Origin: Lachnospiraceae bacterium UBA3845
GTDB lineage: Bacteria; Bacillota; Clostridia; Lachnospirales; Lachnospiraceae
Assembly: GCA_002392705.1 (NCBI GenBank)
Contig: DGHP01000052.1
Span: 1-5,051, forward strand
Length of the DNA stretch: 5,051 nucleotides
Reading direction: 5' to 3'
Shown here: one piece after another, positions 1-5,051 of the stretch
Layout: each line of letters opens with the position of its first letter
Position numbering within the stretch: position 1 is the first letter of the stretch
The notes under the pieces: model-generated
Seen by the model: only the letters and a program-made list of their open reading frames with translations
What the model was told of the DNA's origin: nothing
Database searches by the model: none
Made by a program: the position numbers and the translations under genes

Positions 1-969
1 GGAGAGACCGAGGCGGAGAAAACAGTTCCGGCAGCAGAGGAATTTTCCTTTGAGGAACTTGAGGACAAGGTTTTTTATTACAGCAGCGGCGTGGGCGGAT
101 GGTTTGTTGAACTGAATATTGCTCCCGACGGCTCCTTTACCGGCAATTATCATGATTCCGAGATGGGCGAGTTCGCGGATGAATATCCTTACGGAAGCGT
201 ATACGGCTGCCTCTTCCACGGGCAGCTTGAGGCGGGCGGCATGCTGGAGAACGGCGCGTTTGAGCTGACCGTTACGGAACTTGAGAAGAATGAAGGCCAG
301 CTTGACGAGGCGATTGAAGACGGAATCCGCTATGTGACGACTGATCCGGCGGGCCTTTCAGAAGGAGACAGCCTTCAGCTTTTCAGGCCCGGCTACCCGG
401 TTGAACAGCTTCCGGAGGGTTATCGCTACTGGTCTCACCTGTATTTCCTGGAGGAGATTCCGGAAGAGCTTCCCTTCTACGGGATCTATGATGAAAGTCA
501 GGACAGCGGTTTTACGGGAGAGGAAAAATATACGGGGATGATCAATCCCTGGACGGAGACTGACGCGGACGGTTTTGCGAAACTGGTCGGCATCCCGATG
601 AATCTGCCGGAAGGAGCGGAAGACGTTTCCTACCGTTTCATGGAAGAGAGCGGCATGGGCGAGATACTCTTCAGCCTGGAAGGACAGGAGTACAGGGCAA
701 GAGTCATGCCTTCCGCTGCCTGGGAGGATATCTCCGGCCTGTATTATGACTCCTGGGATTCTGAAGAGGACTGCAAGGTCGACTACTGTGAAGGCACTGT
801 CAGAAGCGTGAAGGACGAGAGCATGGGCTGTACGGTCCTGAGCTGCAGCTGGTTTGACGTCGTACCGGGGATCATGTACAGCGTGACCGCTGAAGCGGAG
901 GATCCTTCCGCACTGAATCTTCAGGAAGTTGCGGAGGCTGTTTTTGTACCGGCACAGGGAAATTCCTGA
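1..969 (+). CDS. Secreted/lipoprotein-like protein of unknown function, two domains, 5' end missing
   Basis: The frame is open from base 1 to a TGA at 967-969, giving 322 visible codons; the true start lies before the window. The GTG at base 91 is an internal Val codon inside a conserved-looking segment (SSGVGGW), so it is not the start. The first ~20 visible residues are Glu/Ala/Thr-rich and look like the flexible linker that follows a lipobox in Gram-positive lipoproteins, but the signal peptide itself is out of view. Visible residues ~23-155 form a first domain (SSGVGGW, DGSFTGNYHDSEMG, then LPFYGIYDE). Residues ~181-317 form a second (INPWTETDADGF, GIPMNLPEGAEDVSYRFMEE, ending FVPAQGNS). 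From memory both patterns recur in anaerobic Firmicute surface proteins without known function; no catalytic motif is recognised. The protein is strongly acidic, with five visible cysteines, four of them in the second domain. A strong terminator follows 37 bases after the stop, so this is the end of its transcript. Secretion is inferred, not seen. Confidence 0.85.
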   Translation, partial: GETEAEKTVPAAEEFSFEELEDKVFYYSSGVGGWFVELNIAPDGSFTGNYHDSEMGEFADEYPYGSVYGCLFHGQLEAGGMLENGAFELTVTELEKNEGQLDEAIEDGIRYVTTDPAGLSEGDSLQLFRPGYPVEQLPEGYRYWSHLYFLEEIPEELPFYGIYDESQDSGFTGEEKYTGMINPWTETDADGFAKLVGIPMNLPEGAEDVSYRFMEESGMGEILFSLEGQEYRARVMPSAAWEDISGLYYDSWDSEEDCKVDYCEGTVRSVKDESMGCTVLSCSWFDVVPGIMYSVTAEAEDPSALNLQEVAEAVFVPAQGNS

Positions 970-1006
970 GAGGGATGATATGAATTTCCGGGAGAGATGA
1001 TTTTTT

Positions 1007-1043
1007 GGGAGGGGCTATGCATCACAGCATGGCCTCTCTTTTT
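1007..1043 (+). terminator. Rho-independent terminator of the lipoprotein-like gene
   Basis: A 13-bp stem pairs 1008-1020 with 1027-1039 around a 6-base loop (ATCACA), with G-T wobbles but no mismatch or bulge, and runs straight into a T-tract (1039-1043). It starts 37 bases after the stop codon at 967-969. A G1007-T1040 wobble can extend the stem. Confidence 0.85.
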
Positions 1044-1073
1044 ATGCCGCCGGATCCGCCCTGGCAGGTCACG

Positions 1074-1230
1074 GCCGTATGAAACGGAATGGAGCGCAGT
1101 CCCGGCCGGGCCTCTTTGTATTCACCAGGCTGGACTGCAGCCGTATGAAACGGAAGGGGCGCAGCCCTGCGTGTGCCTTTTATCCGTCGGGTTGGACTGC
1201 GGCCGTATGAAACGGAATGGAGCGAAGCTT
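1074..1230 (+). repeat. Three imperfect tandem units with a CCGTATGAAACGG core
   Basis: The 16-mer GCCGTATGAAACGGAA occurs exactly at 1074-1089, 1140-1155 and 1202-1217, spaced 66 and 62 bases apart. Each core can form a small CCGT/ACGG hairpin with an ATGAA loop and is followed by a GGRGCG-like G-rich stretch. The spacers between cores also align: both hold a pyrimidine-rich CCTCTTTGTAT or GCCTTTTATCC stretch and end in TGGACTGC. The right edge of the third unit is indistinct. The array fills the gap after the terminator and before the MATE gene. A 91-codon open frame crosses it, but it starts just upstream of and reads through the terminator stem and has no protein-like composition, so I treat this as non-coding repeat DNA. 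Its function is unknown; a dispersed intergenic repeat family is the likeliest reading. Confidence 0.8.
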
Positions 1231-1293
1231 CCGGCACGACCGGGCAGGAGTTCCGAAAGAGAAGAGATTTGAGGGCTATCCCGTTTTTTTATA

Positions 1294-1312
1294 CCGTGAT
1301 AGAATGAAACGG
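1294..1312 (+). repeat. Degenerate fourth copy of the CCGT...ATGAAACGG core
   Basis: CCGT at 1294-1297 and ACGG at 1309-1312 flank an 11-base interval whose right end, ATGAAACGG (1304-1312), is identical to the right half of the core in the array at 1074-1217. Outside it, T-rich (1284-1291) and A-rich (1316-1322) flanks can pair further with an internal loop. It may be a diverged copy with an insertion in the loop. The match is short, so chance is possible. Confidence 0.4.
1297..1305 (+). promoter_or_regulatory. Possible extended -10 promoter for the MATE gene
   Basis: TGATAGAAT fits the extended -10 form (TG, one base, then TAGAAT, five of six matches to TATAAT). It lies about 50 bases before the MATE start codon. 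No good -35 box is found at 16-18 bases upstream, so the call rests on the extended -10 alone. It sits inside the loop of the degenerate repeat core at 1294-1312. Confidence 0.35.
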
Positions 1313-1355
1313 CAGTAAAAAATGCTTCTGTGAAAGGAATGGCGGATATCCGGTT

Positions 1356-2726
1356 ATGAAAGAAGACAGAAATCGACAGGGATCGATGGTTAAGGACCTG
1401 ACGGAAGGAAATGTGGCGGGGCTCCTTCTTACCTTCGCCATGCCGCTGTTTGTGGCCAATGCCCTGCAGGCGGTGTACAACCTGGTGGACATGGTGGTAG
1501 TGGGCCAGGTGATCGGCGGACCCGGTATGAGCGCTGTCTCCATCGGCGGGGATATCCTGCATATTCTTACATTTCTTGCCATGGGCTTTTCCGCGGCGGG
1601 GCAGGTGCTGATCTCCCAGTATGTGGGGGCGGGCGAGATGGACAAGGTGAAGAAGATGATCGGCACCATGTTCAGCCTTCTGCTGGCCATTGCCCTGGTT
1701 CTTTCGATTGTCTGCTATATCATCCGTTTTTCCATTCTGAATCTTCTCAACACGCCTGCGGAATCCTACAGCTTCACCATGGATTATACGGTGACCTGCA
1801 TCGTGGGCCTGGTTTTCATTTATGGATATAATATTGTTTCCGCCATCCTGAGGGGAATGGGGGATTCAAGGAGACCGTTCTATTTCATCGCGATTGCGGC
1901 CGTCCTGAACATGGTGCTGGATGTTTTCTTTGTCGGATTTCTGGGACTTGAGGTATTCGGGGCCGCCCTGGCTACGGTCATCGGGCAGGCAGTCAGCTTC
2001 ATCGTTTCACTCATCTACCTCTACAGAAGGAGGGAGGCCTTTGGATTTGATTTCCAGCCCGCCAGCTTCCGGATCGACCGGGCCATGATCGGCCCCCTGC
2101 TGAGCCTGGGCATCCCGATGGCGATCCAGTCCGCGGCCATCAGCATCTCCAAGATCGTCCTGACGGCCTGGATCAATGCGGAGGGCGTGATCTTCTCGGC
2201 CCTTTCCGGCATCTACAACAAAACGGGCATGATGATGGGAATCGTGTCGAATTCCTTCACGACAGCCGGAAGCTCCATGGTCGGGCAGAATATCGGGGCG
2301 GGGAAATTCGACAGGGTACCGAAGATTCTCCGGGTTGTGATCCTGATCGGACTTACGATTGCCGCCGCGGCATCGGTTCCGGTTCTGCTGTTCCCGGAGC
2401 TTCTGTGCGGGATGTTTACCGGCGACAGGGAGGTTCTGGCGAGGGCGTCGCTCCTGACCTTCCCTGTGATCCTGAATTTCTTCGGCGCGGCGACACGCTC
2501 CGGGGCATTTTCCATTATCAACGGTTCCGGCAATTCCAGAATGAATCTGCTGATTGCCCTGATCGACGGGATGATCTCCAGGGTGGGCCTTGCCGCCCTC
2601 TTCGGATTTGCCCTGCAGATGGGCTGCAAAGGCTTCTGGTACGGGGACGCGCTGGCCGGTTTTATGCCGATGGTGATCGGCAGCCTGTTTTATATGTCCG
2701 GCAAATGGAAGGTGAAGCGAAACTGA
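1356..2726 (+). CDS. MATE family multidrug/cation antiporter
   Basis: The product is a 456-residue inner-membrane efflux pump of the multidrug and toxic compound extrusion family, which exports cationic drugs or metabolites in exchange for Na+ or H+. The length matches the family (about 440-460) and the hydrophobic pattern fits twelve membrane helices in two homologous halves. Family hallmarks are YNLVDMVVVG (residues 41-50, with the conserved Asp45 of helix 1), SQYVGAGEMDKVKK (87-100) and LRGMGDSRRPF (165-175) in the first half, answered by MVGQNIGAGKFDRV (308-321) and INGSGNSRMNL (388-398) in the second. The ATG at 1356 has only a weak GGCGGA (1341-1346) upstream. A second in-frame ATG at 1386 would give MVKDLTEGN, a common MATE beginning, but has no well-spaced ribosome site, so the N-terminus is uncertain by ten residues. 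Substrate cannot be told from sequence. No terminator follows, so transcription may continue toward fumC. Confidence 0.93.
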   Translation: MKEDRNRQGSMVKDLTEGNVAGLLLTFAMPLFVANALQAVYNLVDMVVVGQVIGGPGMSAVSIGGDILHILTFLAMGFSAAGQVLISQYVGAGEMDKVKKMIGTMFSLLLAIALVLSIVCYIIRFSILNLLNTPAESYSFTMDYTVTCIVGLVFIYGYNIVSAILRGMGDSRRPFYFIAIAAVLNMVLDVFFVGFLGLEVFGAALATVIGQAVSFIVSLIYLYRRREAFGFDFQPASFRIDRAMIGPLLSLGIPMAIQSAAISISKIVLTAWINAEGVIFSALSGIYNKTGMMMGIVSNSFTTAGSSMVGQNIGAGKFDRVPKILRVVILIGLTIAAAASVPVLLFPELLCGMFTGDREVLARASLLTFPVILNFFGAATRSGAFSIINGSGNSRMNLLIALIDGMISRVGLAALFGFALQMGCKGFWYGDALAGFMPMVIGSLFYMSGKWKVKRN

Positions 2727-2736
2727 CAAAGGGTAA

Positions 2737-2918
2737 GGTCTGCCCGCGGCAGGACGAGGGACAGCCGGGGAACTGGTTTTCAGGAGAAACATAAGGAACA
2801 TAAGAACTGCTGAGGTCTGCCGGCGGCAGAGAGAGGAACAGCAGGAAAACTGTTTTCAGGAGAACTATAAGAAACATGAGATTCGCTGGGGGCTGCCCGC
2901 GGCAGGATGGAGGAAAGA
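2737..2918 (+). repeat. Three ~76-77 bp tandem repeats forming the fumC leader
   Basis: Units start at 2737, 2814 and 2890, spaced 77 and 76 bases. The first two agree at about 78% of positions with one gap by hand alignment. Each unit opens with a 5-bp CTGCC/GGCAG hairpin with a 3-base loop (stems at 2740-2752, 2817-2829, 2893-2905). Units one and two continue to a shared TTTTCAGGAGAA (2777-2788; 2853-2864) and an ATAAG-RAACAT stretch. The third is partial: after its hairpin it turns directly into the ribosome binding site and first codons of fumC. The block fills nearly all of the gap between the MATE stop codon and fumC. No U-tract follows any of the hairpins, so they are not ordinary terminators. 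The function is unknown. Confidence 0.8.
2909..2913 (+). promoter_or_regulatory. Ribosome binding site that sets the fumC start at 2919
   Basis: GGAGG followed by a 5-base spacer (AAAGA) leads to the ATG at 2919. The upstream in-frame ATG at 2907 overlaps this site and has only the 3' arm of a GC hairpin before it, with no purine-rich site at proper distance. The ATG at 2919 is therefore the better start. Confidence 0.75.
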
Positions 2919-4316
2919 ATGGAAGAGAAGAGAGAATTTCGCACAGAGCATGATTCCATGGGTGAGGTAAGGGTTCCGGCGGACCGCTACTGGGCGGCCC
3001 AGACACAGCGCAGCCATGAGAATTTTCCCATCGGCGCCGGCATCGAGACGATGCCTGCGGAGATTATCCGGGCTTTCGGAATCCTGAAGAAGGCGGCAGC
3101 CACCGTAAACCGTGCCCTGAAGGGCGAAAAGATGACAGAGGAAAAGTATGCTGTCATCGCGCAGGCGGCGGATGAAGTCAGTTCGGGAGCCCTCATGGAT
3201 CATTTTCCCCTGGTGGTCTGGCAGACAGGAAGCGGGACCCAGAGCAATATGAATGCCAATGAGGTCATAGCGAACAGGGCCAATGAGATCGCCGGGAAAA
3301 AACTCTGCCACCCCAACGACGACGTCAATATGAGCCAGTCCTCGAATGATACCTTCCCCACAGCCCTCCATATCGCCGCAGTCTGTGCCCTGGAGGACAG
3401 GCTGCTGCCTGCCCTGGAGCATCTGACAGAGGTATTCATGAAGCTGGAGGAGGAAAACCGGGGGATCGTCAAGAGCGGGCGCACGCATCTGCAGGACGCG
3501 GTGCCGATCTCCTTTTCCCAGGAAATCAGCGGCTGGAGAACTTCTCTTGAGCAGGATGCGCGGATGATCCGTCTTGCCATGAATCCCCTCCGAGAGCTTG
3601 CCCTGGGCGGGACGGCCGTAGGGACGGGACTTAATGCGCCGGAAGGATTTGCCGTGAAGGCGGCGGAAGAGATCTCTGCCCTGACCGGAAAACATTTTGT
3701 GACGGCGCCGAACAAATTTCACGCGCTCAGCTCAAAGGATGAGCTGGTTTTTGCCCACGGGGCGGTGAAGGCTCTGGCGGCGGATCTGATGAAAATCGCC
3801 AACGATGTGCGCTGGCTTGCCTCCGGACCGCGCTGCGGACTGGGGGAGATCCGGATCCCGGAAAATGAGCCCGGAAGCTCCATTATGCCGGGCAAGGTCA
3901 ATCCGACCCAGTGCGAGCAGGTGACCATGGTTGCGGTCCAGGTCTTCGGCAATGATGCGGCGATTGCTTTCGCGGCCTCACAGGGCAACTTTGAGCTGAA
4001 TGTCTTTATGCCGGTCATCGCCTATAATTTCCTTCAGTCCGTACGCCTCCTTTCGGAATCCATCCTTTCCTTCGCGGACCGCTGCTGCTGCGGGATCGAG
4101 GCGGACCGGGAAAAGATGAGGGAGAATCTGAACCGTTCGCTCATGCTGGTGACAGCCCTGAATCCCTATATCGGCTATGAGAACGCGGCAAAGACCGCGA
4201 AGCTGGCCTTCCGGGAGAACCTTTCCCTGAAGGAGGCCTGCGTGAAGCTCGGTTTCCTGACGCAGGAGCGCTTTGATGAGGTCTTTCATCCAGAAGAAAT
4301 GACCGGAGAGAATTGA
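2919..4316 (+). CDS. fumC: Class II fumarate hydratase (fumarase)
   Basis: This enzyme reversibly hydrates fumarate to L-malate in the cytosol; class II fumarases are iron-free homotetramers, with active sites shared between subunits. From the ATG at 2919 the protein has 465 residues, close to the 467 of E. coli FumC. Visible hallmarks are TGSGTQSNMN (residues 103-112; the SGTQSNMN form points to fumarase rather than aspartase), SSNDTFPT (141-148), GRTHLQDAVP with the likely catalytic His190 (His188 in E. coli), and the superfamily signature GSSIMPGKVNP (319-329), carrying the flexible-loop catalytic serine at 320 or 321. The N-terminal HDSMGEVRVPADRYWAAQTQRS is typical, though the usual Gly before AQTQRS is Ala. 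An alternative start at 2907 would add four residues but overlaps the ribosome site. In an anaerobe it probably serves the reductive, succinate-forming branch or malate interconversion; no partner genes are in view. The leader before it is made of tandem repeats. Confidence 0.95.
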   Translation: MEEKREFRTEHDSMGEVRVPADRYWAAQTQRSHENFPIGAGIETMPAEIIRAFGILKKAAATVNRALKGEKMTEEKYAVIAQAADEVSSGALMDHFPLVVWQTGSGTQSNMNANEVIANRANEIAGKKLCHPNDDVNMSQSSNDTFPTALHIAAVCALEDRLLPALEHLTEVFMKLEEENRGIVKSGRTHLQDAVPISFSQEISGWRTSLEQDARMIRLAMNPLRELALGGTAVGTGLNAPEGFAVKAAEEISALTGKHFVTAPNKFHALSSKDELVFAHGAVKALAADLMKIANDVRWLASGPRCGLGEIRIPENEPGSSIMPGKVNPTQCEQVTMVAVQVFGNDAAIAFAASQGNFELNVFMPVIAYNFLQSVRLLSESILSFADRCCCGIEADREKMRENLNRSLMLVTALNPYIGYENAAKTAKLAFRENLSLKEACVKLGFLTQERFDEVFHPEEMTGEN

Positions 4317-4348
4317 GAAAAATGCATCTGCAAAATGACACCCGGAGA

Positions 4349-4426
4349 AGATCAGGCTGAAGCTGTGACAGGAAGCAGGAGCCGTTTTTGTCTGCTTACG
4401 GCTTTCTGCACAGCGGGGCCTGATCT
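4349..4426. other. Long irregular hairpin without a U-tract, downstream of fumC
   Basis: Three nested pairings stack on one axis. AGATCAGGC (4349-4357) pairs perfectly with GCCTGATCT (4418-4426). GCTGT (4362-4366) pairs with ACAGC (4410-4414). GCAGGAGCCGT (4375-4385) pairs with 4398-4409 with one G-T wobble and one bulged T. The loop is 12 bases (4386-4397). About 25 base pairs in 78 bases is far more than expected by chance. It begins 32 bases after the fumC stop, but neither strand has a T-run directly after the stem, so it is not a standard terminator. It could be a 3' stabilising structure, a structured RNA, or a decayed mobile repeat. Confidence 0.6.
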
Positions 4427-4443
4427 GAAGCAGGCGTGAAACA

Positions 4444-4473
4444 GTGACAGCTGTATAAAAGGCAATGTATAAA
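4444..4473 (+). promoter_or_regulatory. Sigma70-type promoter for the CsoR-family gene
   Basis: GTGACA (4444-4449, five of six matches to TTGACA) is followed after 18 bases by TATAAA (4468-4473, five of six matches to TATAAT). Transcription would begin near 4480, giving a ~126-base leader. A second TGTATAAAA lies at 4452-4460 but has no -35 box. Confidence 0.5.
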
Positions 4474-4492
4474 AAAACAATGCATTAAAAAC

Positions 4493-4509
4493 AACCCCTG
4501 CAGGGGGTT
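4493..4509. promoter_or_regulatory. C4-TGCA-G4 palindrome, candidate CsoR-family operator
   Basis: AACCCCTGCAGGGGGTT contains a perfect 12-bp palindrome, CCCCTGCAGGGG (4495-4506), with A/T flanks. CsoR-family repressors are known to bind A/T-flanked tracts of C and G arranged as inverted repeats. The site lies about 20 bases after the -10 box of the predicted promoter and upstream of a CsoR-family gene, where a repressor would block transcription. As RNA it could also fold into a 6-bp hairpin followed by only three T's, making it at best a weak terminator for fumC read-through; on the minus strand it is followed by a T-rich run. Confidence 0.45.
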
Positions 4510-4605
4510 TCAAAACAGAAGCGCAGATGGTATCATTTTCAGGTAAAAGGGGCAGAGACAGCTGCGCCGCGAAGAATAGAAACAATGAGTTTTCAGGGAT
4601 AAGAT

Positions 4606-4902
4606 ATGAATTCTACAGAACATCATACCCACGGACATCATCATGATCCCGAAGAAAAGAAGAGACAGCTGAACCGGATTTCCCGCATCATCGGACATCT
4701 TCAGTTCGTAAAGCAGATGATTGAAGACGACAGGGACTGTTCGGAAGTCCTGATCCAGATCTCAGCGACCAAGTCCGCCTTGAACGGGCTGGGCAAAGCG
4801 ATCATCAGCGAGCATATTTCGCACTGCATTACCCACGCGGTTGAGGACGGCGATATGGAGGCGATTCAGGAATTCCGGAAGGCGATTGAGAAGTACCTGT
4901 AA
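4606..4902 (+). CDS. CsoR-family (DUF156) metal-sensing transcriptional repressor
   Basis: The product is a 98-residue all-helical repressor of the CsoR/RcnR/FrmR family, which binds DNA as a tetramer and lets go when its sensor site is filled. The family's ligand residues are visible as Cys45 (RDCSEVLIQI), His70 (SEHISHC) and Cys74: the C-H-C pattern that binds Cu(I) in copper-sensing CsoR, with the same numbering as I recall for B. subtilis CsoR. The N-terminus is histidine-rich (His6, 7, 9, 11, 12, 13), which could bind extra metal. There is no helix-turn-helix, as is normal for the family. AGGGA (4595-4599) lies six bases before the ATG and supports this start. The gene has its own predicted promoter and operator-like palindrome upstream and a terminator downstream, so it looks monocistronic and probably autoregulated. 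Copper is the likeliest signal; another thiophilic metal or a persulfide cannot be excluded. No copA or copZ partner is in view. Confidence 0.9.
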   Translation: MNSTEHHTHGHHHDPEEKKRQLNRISRIIGHLQFVKQMIEDDRDCSEVLIQISATKSALNGLGKAIISEHISHCITHAVEDGDMEAIQEFRKAIEKYL

Positions 4903-4971
4903 AGATCCGGGGCGGCAGTGAGTTCTCTTTATTTATGCAAAACAGATAGTAAATATTTAATTCGGTTCTTC

Positions 4972-5009
4972 AGGGAGGCTTCCTTCAGGGAAAGCCTCTC
5001 TTTGTATTC
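4972..5009 (+). terminator. Rho-independent terminator of the CsoR-family gene
   Basis: The stem pairs 4972-4983 with 4989-5001 (A-GGGAGGCTT-CC against GG-A-AAGCCTCTC-T), with one G-T wobble and one bulged A (4991), around a 5-base loop (4984-4988). It is followed by a T-rich tail (TTTGTATT, to about 5008). It lies 70 bases after the stop codon. The AT-rich stretch between (4903-4971) shows nothing recognisable. Confidence 0.75.
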
Positions 5010-5013
5010 TGCA

Positions 5014-5051
5014 TGACCAGGCCTGAAAGCGGCACCGTGCCTGCGTGGTCA
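5014..5051. repeat. Inverted repeat cut by the window edge
   Basis: TGACCA (5014-5019) is the reverse complement of TGGTCA (5046-5051), and GGCACCGTGCC (5031-5041) is an internal perfect palindrome. The structure reaches the last base, so its extent is unknown. It directly follows the terminator at 4972-5009 and resembles the tail of the repeat region near 1040-1075. Confidence 0.35.

Noticed and set aside
980..1000. Seven-codon frame (MNFRER) with an AGAGGG site upstream, just after the first gene
   Set aside because: It is too short to support, leads straight into the terminator, and the purine-rich site can arise by chance here.
1074..1217. CRISPR array reading of the three repeats
   Set aside because: Only three copies, exact identity over just 16 bases, uneven spacing, spacers that resemble each other, and no cas genes in view.
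997..1272. 91-codon open frame on the + strand across the repeat region
   Set aside because: Its start lies just before a strong terminator stem, which it then reads through, it is made of tandem repeat DNA, and it has no ribosome site or recognisable protein pattern.
2007..2801. 264-codon open frame on the minus strand
   Set aside because: It lies opposite the MATE gene, is low in hydrophobic structure and rich in Arg/Gly/His/Pro, as antisense frames in GC-rich genes are, and has no family resemblance.
2866..2871. TATAAG as a -10 box for a fumC promoter in the second repeat
   Set aside because: No -35-like hexamer at 16-18 bases upstream and no TG extension.
2876..2953. 25-codon frame MRFAGGCPRQDGG... 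in the fumC leader, overlapping fumC in another frame, possible leader peptide
   Set aside because: Its AGGAG lies 13 bases before the ATG, too far, and the matching place in the first repeat has no ATG, so it is not conserved between units.
2865..3722. 285-codon open frame on the minus strand
   Set aside because: It is antisense to fumC, whose motifs are unambiguous; no recognisable domain.
4352..4585. 77-codon minus-strand frame in the fumC-regulator gap
   Set aside because: It crosses the long hairpin, promoter and palindrome, has no clear ribosome site, and no recognisable pattern.

Overview
The window suggests a moderately GC-rich (by eye about 55% GC) anaerobic Firmicute, most likely a gut Lachnospiraceae or close Eubacteriales relative. 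The grounds are the two-domain acidic secreted protein at the left edge, which has the look of lipoprotein-like proteins common in that group, the strong AGGAGG-type ribosome binding sites, and a short C-H-C CsoR-family regulator of the clostridial type. The species cannot be told from this window.

Layout, left to right; all four genes lie on the + strand. (1) From before base 1 to 969: the 3' part of a secreted or lipoprotein-like protein of unknown function, followed by a strong terminator (1007-1043). (2) 970-1355: a gene-free stretch holding that terminator, three imperfect ~62-66 bp tandem units with a CCGTATGAAACGG core (1074-about 1230), a degenerate fourth core (1294-1312), and a possible extended -10 promoter. 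(3) 1356-2726: a MATE-family multidrug/cation antiporter. (4) 2727-2918: a leader of three ~76-77 bp tandem repeats, each opening with a CTGCC/GGCAG hairpin; the third runs into the ribosome binding site of the next gene. (5) 2919-4316: class II fumarase, fumC. (6) 4317-4605: a long irregular hairpin (4349-4426), a sigma70-type promoter, and a C4-TGCA-G4 palindrome placed as an operator. (7) 4606-4902: a CsoR-family metal-sensing repressor with a histidine-rich N-terminus, closed by a terminator (4972-5009). The last ~40 bases hold a further inverted repeat cut by the window edge.

The genes do not form an obvious single pathway. The MATE pump and fumC may share a transcript, because no terminator is visible between them, but the 192-base repeat-filled gap makes this uncertain. 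The CsoR-family gene looks like a separate, probably autoregulated, single-gene unit; no copper ATPase or chaperone gene is in view.

The genes themselves are ordinary. The most interesting material is intergenic: two unrelated tandem repeat families, a long hairpin without a U-tract, an operator-like palindrome upstream of the regulator, and a tail sequence shared between two terminators that are 4 kb apart. I see no CRISPR array, transposase, tRNA or rRNA, and no convincing new multi-gene system.
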